Shown in pieces: positions 1 to 6,723 of a stretch of 13,297 nt of DNA (positions are counted from its first letter, which is position 1; each line of letters begins with the position of its first letter). The position numbers were made by a program, and so were the translations under genes. This stretch comes from Bacteroidales bacterium (GTDB lineage Bacteria; Bacteroidota; Bacteroidia; Bacteroidales; UBA932), in NCBI GenBank assembly GCA_017555925.1, contig JAFZFL010000073.1:1-13297 (forward strand), read 5' to 3'. Below the pieces are notes generated by a model. That model had not been told where the DNA came from and did no database searches. It worked only from the letters and a program-made list of their open reading frames with translations.

Positions 1-129
1 CAAGTATAGATAAAACTCAATTGACCTGAGTTCATAAGGGTTCTCAATAGGGGTATCAACATTATCTGTAAGGTGATAATTCTCAATACATTTGTCAAAA
101 ATCTGATTACTTAGTTGGCTGAATTTCAT
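1..129 (-). CDS. DUF4254 domain protein (N-terminal fragment, runs off window)
   Basis: On the minus strand an ATG at 129 opens a frame that stays open for 43 codons to the window edge, so only the N-terminus is present. It begins MKFSQLSNQIFDKCIENYH and continues with DNVDTPIENPYE and a tail in SIEFYLYL. I recognise this as the start of the DUF4254 family, which is common in Bacteroidales and usually about 200 residues long. Its biochemical role is not known to me. The start lies 12 bases after the stop of the polyprenyl synthase gene on the same strand, so the two are probably co-transcribed. No Shine-Dalgarno sequence is visible, and the region before the ATG is A-rich, as is usual in this phylum. 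The family call rests on recalled N-terminal similarity over 43 residues. The reading frame and start are clear. Confidence 0.72.
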   Translation of the reverse strand, partial: MKFSQLSNQIFDKCIENYHLTDNVDTPIENPYELRSIEFYLYL

Positions 130-141
130 ATCTGTTGTTTT

Positions 142-1119
142 TTATTTGTTTCTGTTTATCAAGTTGTTGGCGTAAGTGATAAGCTGCTCTTTCTGCGCTG
201 CATTAAGTTCCAGCTGGTCAACAATTGCAAGGGCCTTTTTATGATATTGCGCAATTGCCTCCTCCGCAGCCTCTTTTATTCCTGCTTCAATATAAAGCTG
301 TTGCATACCTCCAATCTTCTCCGCAGCATTCTCTTCAGTTAGAGAAAGAAGGTAGTTGAGCCTCTCTTTCATAGCACCGTTTGTGCGTTTGAATGACTCA
401 ACAAGCAACCAGGTTTTCTTATTGTTCATAATGTCTCCGCCAATATTCTTGCCAAAAATATTGCTCTGTCCGAATGTGTCAAAATAGTCATCCTGAATCT
501 GGAATGCAATACCAAGGGTATAGGCAAAGTCATAAAGGGCATTGGCCGTTCTGGCATCTGCTCCTGCAATTATAGCTCCCATTTTTGCAGAGCAGGCAAT
601 GAGTACCGCCGTTTTAAGGCCAATCATGGAGATATAGTCATCCATAGTAATGAAGGGGAGATGTTCAAAATTCATATCATATTGTTGACCTTCACATACC
701 TGAGCAGCTGTCTTTGTAAAGAGGGCAAGTACCTCCTGCAGTTTGTCGGCAGGGCATCCCGCAAGAAGTTCGTATGACATTATTGACATTACGTCTCCCG
801 ACAGGATTGCTATGTTGTTATTCCATTTTTTATGTACAGTGGGTTGGCCACGGCGAATATCTGCCTTATCCATAATGTCGTCATGAATAAGAGTGAATCC
901 ATGGAACACCTCCAGAGCCATTGCAGGATTGAGGATAGATTTCTCTACTCTGTCGGAGAAGAGATTGTATGTCATCAGACAGGTTACAGGTCTCAGACGT
1001 TTCCCTCCTATGGAAATCATATATCCTAACGGATTATACAAATCTGATGGTTCCCTGTTGACATTTAGGGCCGACAGGCCTTTGGTTACAATGTCTTTAA
1101 GCTCTTGAAGGGTATACAT
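142..1119 (-). CDS. Trans-type polyprenyl diphosphate synthase (FPP/GGPP synthase family)
   Basis: This 325-residue protein is a normal-length member of the all-alpha trans-isoprenyl diphosphate synthases. These enzymes condense isopentenyl diphosphate onto an allylic diphosphate in the cytosol, supplying precursors for quinones and lipid carriers. The substrate-binding GGKRLRP motif is at residues 38-44. The first aspartate-rich motif is HDDIMD (D80, D81, D84) followed by ADIRRG, and the second is QDDYFD (D210, D211, D214). The lysine-rich segment GGDIMNNKKT follows at 227-236. The first aspartate-rich motif is the short DDxxD form, without the two-residue insertion usual in bacterial type II farnesyl diphosphate synthases, and F75 sits five residues before it. 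That leaves C15, C20 or longer products open, so I give no symbol. It is divergent from rsgA and precedes the DUF4254 gene by 12 bases, probably as an operon. Confidence 0.93.
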   Translation of the reverse strand: MYTLQELKDIVTKGLSALNVNREPSDLYNPLGYMISIGGKRLRPVTCLMTYNLFSDRVEKSILNPAMALEVFHGFTLIHDDIMDKADIRRGQPTVHKKWNNNIAILSGDVMSIMSYELLAGCPADKLQEVLALFTKTAAQVCEGQQYDMNFEHLPFITMDDYISMIGLKTAVLIACSAKMGAIIAGADARTANALYDFAYTLGIAFQIQDDYFDTFGQSNIFGKNIGGDIMNNKKTWLLVESFKRTNGAMKERLNYLLSLTEENAAEKIGGMQQLYIEAGIKEAAEEAIAQYHKKALAIVDQLELNAAQKEQLITYANNLINRNK

Positions 1120-1148
1120 TTTCTCTAAAATTGCTAATATTCATCTTA

Positions 1149-1156
1149 CAAAAGTA
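1149..1156 (-). promoter_or_regulatory. Bacteroidota-type -7 element for the polyprenyl synthase gene
   Basis: Read on the minus strand this is TACTTTTG, a perfect match to the Bacteroidota -7 consensus TAnnTTTG. It lies about 30 bases before the synthase start codon. I do not see a TTG-type -33 element at the usual distance of about 19-21 bases. The call rests on the -7 match and the position alone. Confidence 0.45.
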
Positions 1157-1176
1157 ATGATTTTTGTACAATTTTG

Positions 1177-1184
1177 TATATTCG
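1177..1184 (+). promoter_or_regulatory. Possible -7 element for rsgA
   Basis: TATATTCG matches TAnnTTTG at all but one fixed position. It sits only 6 bases before the ATG at 1190, so a transcript from it would be leaderless or nearly so. If the start were the ATG at 1157, this element would lie inside the gene, which argues against that start. A second one-mismatch candidate, CAATTTTG at 1169-1176, overlaps the same region. No -33 box is evident. Confidence 0.3.
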
Positions 1185-1189
1185 CGGTT

Positions 1190-2131
1190 ATGGAAAAAAT
1201 GAAAACAGGAACAGCTGTTGTTGTCAAGCATACGGGAAGCCACTATATGCTCTCAAAATTGCCAGAGTGGGATCTCTTTCCGGCGGTAATAAAAGGCAAA
1301 CTGAGATTGAAAGGGTCAACTTCCACCAACCCTATTGCGGTAGGTGATATTGTGGAGTATGATGCCGCTGGAGCAAATGGGCCGGCAACAATCAAGGGAA
1401 TAGTGCCACGCAGGAATTGTATAGTGCGCAAATCTACAAATCTGAGCAGACAATCCCATGTGATTGCCGCCAATATTGATATGGCATTTCTTATAGCAAC
1501 GGTTGATTTTCCTCAGGTAAAGCTTCAGTTCATAGACAGATTTCTTGTTACGTGTGAGGCCTATAACGTGCCTGTTACCATACTCCTCAACAAGATGGAT
1601 CTTTATGAAGAGCACTCCATGCAGATGGTTGAGGCTTTCAAGGCAATATACAGCGGGGCAGGTTATGATATAATAGAGACCTCCGTAGAGAGCGGATTGG
1701 GTATAGATATGGTTAAGGAGGCGTGTAAAGATAAGGTAGTGCTCTTTTCAGGGCAATCTGGTGTGGGAAAATCATCAATAATATCAGCTCTTGATCCAAA
1801 TCTCAATTTGAAGATTGGAGAAATATCGGCATATCATCTTCAAGGCAAGCATACAACAACATTTTACGAGATGCACAAACTTGAGTCGGGCGGTTTTGTG
1901 GTAGACACTCCGGGTATAAGGGGATTTGGTCTGGTTGATGTAAAACCGGAGGAGTTGAGTACATATTTTCCGGAAATGCTGCGTATAGAAGACAATTGCA
2001 GATTTGTGCCATGTACCCATACGCATGAACCGGGATGTGCTGTAAAGGATGGAGTTGAGGCCGGCATTATATCGGTTGAGAGATATGAGTCATATCTTGG
2101 CATGCTGGATGAAGAGGGCAAATACAGATAG
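1190..2131 (+). CDS. rsgA: Ribosome small-subunit-dependent GTPase A
   Basis: RsgA (YjeQ) is a circularly permuted GTPase that binds the 30S subunit late in assembly and helps release maturation factors. From the ATG at 1190 the protein has 313 residues, normal for the family. An OB-fold domain occupies roughly residues 5-85. It is followed by the permuted G motifs: G4 NKMD at 134-137, G1 GQSGVGKSS at 188-196, the switch-like GKHTTT at 219-224, and G3 DTPG at 239-242. A C-terminal zinc knuckle uses C270, C275, H277 and C283 in CRFVPCTHTHEPGC. In-frame ATGs exist at 1157, 1190 and 1199. The 1157 start would add MIFVQFCIFAV, which is not OB-fold-like and overlaps the likely promoter. I prefer 1190, and 1199 is nearly as good. 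The MATE gene follows after 23 bases, suggesting co-transcription. Confidence 0.96.
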   Translation: MEKMKTGTAVVVKHTGSHYMLSKLPEWDLFPAVIKGKLRLKGSTSTNPIAVGDIVEYDAAGANGPATIKGIVPRRNCIVRKSTNLSRQSHVIAANIDMAFLIATVDFPQVKLQFIDRFLVTCEAYNVPVTILLNKMDLYEEHSMQMVEAFKAIYSGAGYDIIETSVESGLGIDMVKEACKDKVVLFSGQSGVGKSSIISALDPNLNLKIGEISAYHLQGKHTTTFYEMHKLESGGFVVDTPGIRGFGLVDVKPEELSTYFPEMLRIEDNCRFVPCTHTHEPGCAVKDGVEAGIISVERYESYLGMLDEEGKYR

Positions 2132-2154
2132 TTGCGGATTCTTGCTTGTATCAA

Positions 2155-3447
2155 ATGAATAGACAGATCTTGAAATTGGCAGTGCCAAGCATTTTTGCAA
2201 ACATTACTGTTCCTTTGGTGGGAATGGTAGATGTGGCTATAGCAGGCAGGCTTGGTGATGCTGCACTTATTGGAGCAGTGGCAGTTGCCTCCATGCTTTT
2301 TGATTTGCTCTATTGGAATATGGGATTCCTGAGGGTAGGAACAAGCGGAATGGTTGCGCAAGCTTTTGGCAGGGGCGATTTTGCAGAAGCCATGAGGGTG
2401 TTTGTTCAAGGTATAATGACCTCGCTTGTTATAACCGTTATAATCTGGTCAATACAATACCTCTATGTAGATCTGGCTTTTAAATTCATAGAGGCCTCTC
2501 CTCAAGTTGAAGAGTTGGCGCGCAGTTACTATTTCATACGTATATGGGCAGCCCCAGCAACCTTATCTTTGTATGTGTTCAAAGGGTTTTTTATTGGAAT
2601 GCAGAATGCCGTGCAACCAATGGCTGTTGATGTTACCATCAATCTTACTAATCTGGCGGCAAGCCTCTTCTTCTCCCTGTATGCAGGTATGGGATTCAAC
2701 GGAATAGCATTGGGAACAGTCGTGGCTCAATATACAGGATTTTTCCTGAGCGTTGTCTTTATGGTTGTTGGATACCGTAAATACTTCAATCTTATAAAGT
2801 TTAAGGAGAGCATGGCTCTGGCAAGCATCAAGAAATTCTTTGTACTCAATTCCAATCTGTTCATACGCTCAATCTGTTTCTTGTTCATATATACAGGCTT
2901 TACATCGCTCTCGGCACAATATGGAGATGTTCTCCTTGCTGTATGTACCATTATAATGAAGCTTATGATGCTCTTCTCCTATTTTGTAGATGGTTTTGCC
3001 TATGCAGGAGAGGCTCTTGCAGGACGTTATATAGGAGCGCGGGATAAAGGCTCCCTGGTAAAGTCGGTAAAGGTTATTTTTATCTGGAGTCTGTCAATAG
3101 GAGTAGTCTCTACCCTCATATATATGTTTGCAGGAGAGCCTATGATCCGCATGCTTACAGACAATCCCCAGGTGATAGAGGCTGCCGGACCATTCATGAT
3201 ATGGCTACTTGCAATGCCAATAGTGAGTTGTGCCGCCTTTACTTGGGATGGCATATTTATAGGGGCTACGGCATCTGTGCCAATACGCAACTCAATGATA
3301 TATGCCGCTATTATATTCTATATCTGTTATTTTGCGCTCAAAGGGGCAATAGGTGTACAAGCATTATGGGTTGCATATATGGCCCATCTCGTTGTAAGGA
3401 CAATCTATCTTACCCTTACTGCAAAAAAAGCAGTTTTCCAATTTTAA
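2155..3447 (+). CDS. MATE-family multidrug/metabolite exporter (DinF-like)
   Basis: This is a 430-residue polytopic membrane protein of the multidrug and toxic compound extrusion family. These proteins export organic cations or other small molecules using a proton or sodium gradient across the inner membrane. The hydrophobic pattern fits 12 transmembrane helices in two six-helix halves. The first helix carries VPLVGMVDVAIAG, with acidic residue D26 where DinF-type proteins have their conserved helix-1 aspartate. The first half has RVGTSGMVAQAFGRGD (about 59-75), and the second half has the matching FVDGFAYAGEALAGRYIGA (about 277-295). WDGIFIG at about 364-370 is also typical of DinF-like members. 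An upstream TTG at 2146 is possible, but the ATG at 2155 gives the usual MNRQIL N-terminus. It lies 23 bases behind rsgA. The substrate cannot be told from sequence. Confidence 0.92.
   Translation: MNRQILKLAVPSIFANITVPLVGMVDVAIAGRLGDAALIGAVAVASMLFDLLYWNMGFLRVGTSGMVAQAFGRGDFAEAMRVFVQGIMTSLVITVIIWSIQYLYVDLAFKFIEASPQVEELARSYYFIRIWAAPATLSLYVFKGFFIGMQNAVQPMAVDVTINLTNLAASLFFSLYAGMGFNGIALGTVVAQYTGFFLSVVFMVVGYRKYFNLIKFKESMALASIKKFFVLNSNLFIRSICFLFIYTGFTSLSAQYGDVLLAVCTIIMKLMMLFSYFVDGFAYAGEALAGRYIGARDKGSLVKSVKVIFIWSLSIGVVSTLIYMFAGEPMIRMLTDNPQVIEAAGPFMIWLLAMPIVSCAAFTWDGIFIGATASVPIRNSMIYAAIIFYICYFALKGAIGVQALWVAYMAHLVVRTIYLTLTAKKAVFQF
3418..3437 (+). terminator. Weak terminator-like hairpin at the end of the MATE gene
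   Basis: ACTGC (3418-3422), a seven-A loop and GCAGT (3430-3434) form a perfect 5-base-pair stem followed by TTT. It lies inside the last codons of the MATE gene, ahead of the separate leader of the protease gene. The stem is short, so termination here would be weak. Confidence 0.25.
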
Positions 3448-3491
3448 TTGCAATTATATATAAAAAGAGTTTTTTGAGCAGTAAATTTTCG

Positions 3492-3499
3492 TATCTTTA
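3492..3499 (+). promoter_or_regulatory. Probable -7 element for the tricorn-like protease gene
   Basis: TATCTTTA matches the Bacteroidota TAnnTTTG consensus except for the last base and lies 25 bases before the ATG at 3525. A TTTG at 3473-3476 could be the -33 box, but the gap of 15 bases is shorter than usual. The 77-base gap after the MATE gene fits a separate promoter here. Confidence 0.4.
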
Positions 3500-3524
3500 A
3501 CATTTGTAATAAAAATGTATAAGT

Positions 3525-6500
3525 ATGAAAAGATTTCTTTTGCTCTTTTTTCTGGTAGTGCCGTTCCTTGCAGCAGCAAATACCCTCTATTTCCCTTATA
3601 ATCCATCTTTGTCTCCCGACGGAAAAACAATATACTTTTCTTACGATGGAGATATTTTTAAAGTACCTGCCGAAGGCGGACTTGCAATGCGTTTCGTCTC
3701 TTTAGGTGCAGTTGAAACAATGCCTAAAGTCTCCCCCGATGGCAAATGGATTGCATTTGCATCCAACATTCAAGGGAACAATGATGTTTACGTAGTGCCT
3801 GTTGAGGGTGGTGATGTGCGCAGACTTACCTGGCATGACGGAAACGACACCCCAAGCGGCTGGAGTGCAGACTCAAAAACAATATTCTTTGAAACCAACA
3901 GGGTAAATGACAAGACAACATACAGCGTATCGGTAAATGGAGGTACTCCTGTAAGAATGTTTGAAAACTACTTCAATACTATTGTCAATGTTGCCCAAAA
4001 TCCAAAAACAGGTGAGATATACTTTAATGAGTCAACAGAGAGCTTGAGCTTCCCAACCCGTAAAGGCTATGTTGGCGACAATAACTCCAATATCAAATCC
4101 TGGAATGCTTCCAAGAAGGAGTATAAAGAGCTTACAACATATAATGGCAAGGATGCTTGGCCAATGGTTGACAAGAATGGTAACCTTTATTATGTGACTG
4201 ACAGGTTCAATAGAGAGTCAAATATAGCAAAGTATACAAAGGCAGGAGAGTGTGAGCAGCTTACATCTTTTGACAAATCTGTACAATATCCATCAATCAG
4301 CTATAATGGTGAGAAGATAGCATTTATATTGGAGTACAAAATTCACCTTTTGGATGTAAAGAGTGGAAAGGTGTCGCAACCGCAAATAACAATTGCAGAC
4401 AACAATGTGACAGTAGATCGCAGTTTTGCAGATATGGCCCCAACAAATGCAGCAGTCTCGCCTGACGGCAAGAAGTTTTCGCTTGTCATAAGGGGTATGC
4501 TGTATGTTAGTGATGCCAGAGGCAAATATCAGTTCTGTCTGAATACACCAATGAATGAGAGAGTGGATGAGACTGTCTGGGCAAAAGACAACAATACAAT
4601 CTACTACACAAGAACCAACAAGGGTTTTACCAATATCTATAAGATTAAGGCTGACGGATCGGCTCCTGAGCAACTTGTATATGCCGCAGATTGCAATATC
4701 AAGAATCTTACTGCTTCACATAAAAGAGATAAGATTGCCTTTATGCGCGGCAATCATAATCTGATGGTACTCAATACAGCAACAGATGCTGTCGAGAAGA
4801 TTGCAGATGCCCAGTTCTGGTCATATGCAAGCTATAACCTTGATTTTTCACCGGATGACAACTATCTTGCATTTGAAGCGGTAAATCTTTTTGAAGGCGA
4901 AATCTATATCTACTCATTCAAGGAGAAGAAACTTCATAATCTTACAAACTCTGCTTGTCCGGAGGGAAATCCACGTTTCTCTCCAGATGGCAAATATCTC
5001 TTTATTCTTGCAGATTTTTATGGAAGCAGTTTCCCAAGAATGGGCGGAACTCCACACTTGTACAAGATTCCGTTGGATAGATATAATGTAACTCCTTTTG
5101 AATCTGATATATATGATGAATTGTTTGCCAAAGTGGATGAGCCTGAACAGAAAGACGCAAAGGCTTCAGCTTCAAAGAAAGATGGCAAAACCGCCGATGT
5201 AAATAAAGAGAATGCAAAGAAAGAGAAGGATAATGAGGTTAAGATAAACTTTGATGATATTCTTAGAAGAGCCATTCAGGTTGAGACAAATGTAAGGGAT
5301 GTATATACCTTCAAGAGCAAAGACAAATCTTGGCTTATCTATTTGGCAAAAGGTAAATTTATGAGCCTTGAATTGTCGGATCCATTTGCTAAGGCAAAAG
5401 AGATTAAGGATATTAAGAGAGGTATGTTTATCTTCTCCGACAATGATGCATATCTGTTTGGCGGTGCAGATTTGACAAAAGTTGATTTGTCAAACGGTAG
5501 GACTACCAAAGTGACAGTAAAGAAATCTGTAGAAAAAGATGTGAAGGATGAGTTTGAGCAGATGTTCTACGAAACTTGGGGAGTGCTTGACCAGAACTTT
5601 TATGATGTGAATTTCCACGGGGTTGACTGGAAAGCGATAAGAGATTACTATGCGTCATTCCTTCCATATGTAAGAAGCCGTACAAATCTTTCAACTCTGA
5701 TGACCGATATGTTGGGTGAGTTGAACTCTTCACACTTGGGATTCCGTACAGGTGGAAATGATGTGGAGGCGCCTTTGACAAAGACATATTCTATGCAGAC
5801 CGGAATTGTTTGGGACAATGCAAAACCTTATTCAATTGACCGAGTTCTTACAGACTCTCCAGCAAATACAGTTGAAGCGGGTTTGCAGAGAGGAGATGTT
5901 CTTGTTGCAGTAAATGGCGAAAGAGTTAATCCTGCATCAAACAGAGAGTCATATTTTGCTACAACTGTTATAGTGCCTGAAATGAAACTTACCTTTAGCC
6001 GTGGAGGTAAAGAGTTTGATGTTAAGGTTCATACAGTCTCTTATAGAGATGTTAAAAATTGGATGTACAACGAGTGGGAAGATGTGAACAGGGCATTGGT
6101 AGACAAGTTGGGTAAGGGCAAAATCCTTTATACACACATGAGAGATATGGTTGATGGTGAACTTAATGAGTTCTTGAAAGATATGCATACAAGAATTGTA
6201 GGCAAAGAGGCAATCATACTTGACTTGCGTTACAATAATGGAGGAAATGTCCATAAGGAGGTTCTCGATTTCTTGGCTCAGAAGGCTCATTATCATTGGG
6301 GTTTCAGAGACTTCTCAAAAAATTCACATCCAAATGTAACACCTGGCGATATGCCGGTAATAGCATTGGTAAACGAGCGCAGTTTGAGTGATGCTGAGGT
6401 TACATCAAATGGTATTCAGACCCTTGGTCTTGCTACAATAGTTGGAACCGAAACATACCGTTGGATTATATTTACTACAGGTACCAGAATGGTTGACGGA

Positions 6501-6677
6501 TCTATTGTAAGATTACCTGCATGGGGCTGTAACTCGTTGGATGGTAAAGATTTGGAGATTACCGGTGTTAAACCTGACATCTATGTGAAGAATACATTTG
6601 AAGATAGGATTAAAGGTAGAGATCCTCAGTTGGAGAGAGCTGTTGAGGAGGCTTTGAAGCAGTTGAAGCAGAGATAA
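3525..6677 (+). CDS. Exported tricorn-like protease, peptidase family S41
   Basis: This 1050-residue protein has the tricorn protease layout. A signal peptide covers residues 1-18 (cleavage likely after AAA before N19). A long beta-propeller region of about 20-530 has SPDG-type repeats near 30, 70, 312, 442 and 486. A Lys/Glu/Asp-rich linker at about 538-572 is followed by a strand-rich segment, the C1 helical domain (about 673-745), a PDZ domain (about 755-835, with GLQRGDVLVAVNG) and the S41 catalytic domain (about 850-1025). By comparison with archaeal tricorn, I assign S736-H737 as the Ser-His pair, S955 in SLSD as the nucleophile, and E1011 in LEITGVKPDI as the conserved glutamate. The oxyanion-region motif is RYNNGGN (902-908). 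It should degrade peptides outside the cytoplasm, unlike cytosolic archaeal tricorn. It is flanked by MATE upstream and fbp 46 bases downstream, with no obvious functional link. Confidence 0.94.
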   Translation: MKRFLLLFFLVVPFLAAANTLYFPYNPSLSPDGKTIYFSYDGDIFKVPAEGGLAMRFVSLGAVETMPKVSPDGKWIAFASNIQGNNDVYVVPVEGGDVRRLTWHDGNDTPSGWSADSKTIFFETNRVNDKTTYSVSVNGGTPVRMFENYFNTIVNVAQNPKTGEIYFNESTESLSFPTRKGYVGDNNSNIKSWNASKKEYKELTTYNGKDAWPMVDKNGNLYYVTDRFNRESNIAKYTKAGECEQLTSFDKSVQYPSISYNGEKIAFILEYKIHLLDVKSGKVSQPQITIADNNVTVDRSFADMAPTNAAVSPDGKKFSLVIRGMLYVSDARGKYQFCLNTPMNERVDETVWAKDNNTIYYTRTNKGFTNIYKIKADGSAPEQLVYAADCNIKNLTASHKRDKIAFMRGNHNLMVLNTATDAVEKIADAQFWSYASYNLDFSPDDNYLAFEAVNLFEGEIYIYSFKEKKLHNLTNSACPEGNPRFSPDGKYLFILADFYGSSFPRMGGTPHLYKIPLDRYNVTPFESDIYDELFAKVDEPEQKDAKASASKKDGKTADVNKENAKKEKDNEVKINFDDILRRAIQVETNVRDVYTFKSKDKSWLIYLAKGKFMSLELSDPFAKAKEIKDIKRGMFIFSDNDAYLFGGADLTKVDLSNGRTTKVTVKKSVEKDVKDEFEQMFYETWGVLDQNFYDVNFHGVDWKAIRDYYASFLPYVRSRTNLSTLMTDMLGELNSSHLGFRTGGNDVEAPLTKTYSMQTGIVWDNAKPYSIDRVLTDSPANTVEAGLQRGDVLVAVNGERVNPASNRESYFATTVIVPEMKLTFSRGGKEFDVKVHTVSYRDVKNWMYNEWEDVNRALVDKLGKGKILYTHMRDMVDGELNEFLKDMHTRIVGKEAIILDLRYNNGGNVHKEVLDFLAQKAHYHWGFRDFSKNSHPNVTPGDMPVIALVNERSLSDAEVTSNGIQTLGLATIVGTETYRWIIFTTGTRMVDGSIVRLPAWGCNSLDGKDLEITGVKPDIYVKNTFEDRIKGRDPQLERAVEEALKQLKQR

Positions 6678-6723
6678 TTCATATTAATTGTAATAATTGC
6701 GCCAAGCTAATAACTATAAAACT

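Noticed and set aside
1864..2409. 181-codon open frame on the minus strand across the rsgA/MATE junction
   Set aside because: It is antisense to two well-supported genes, its translation is rich in His, Ser and Cys without any family pattern, and it lacks a plausible promoter. It is a shadow of the real frames.
5136..5241. Lys/Glu-rich coding stretch considered as a frameshift or inserted repeat in the protease gene
   Set aside because: The frame is continuous and both flanks align with the tricorn layout, so it is a charged interdomain linker and not a break or a mobile insertion.
6697..6723. Upstream TTG start for fbp (nine extra residues)
   Set aside because: The ATG at 6724 gives the family-typical N-terminus, and the extra residues match nothing conserved. 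The same reasoning rejects the TTG starts at 2146 (MATE) and 8694 (AspT-type transporter).
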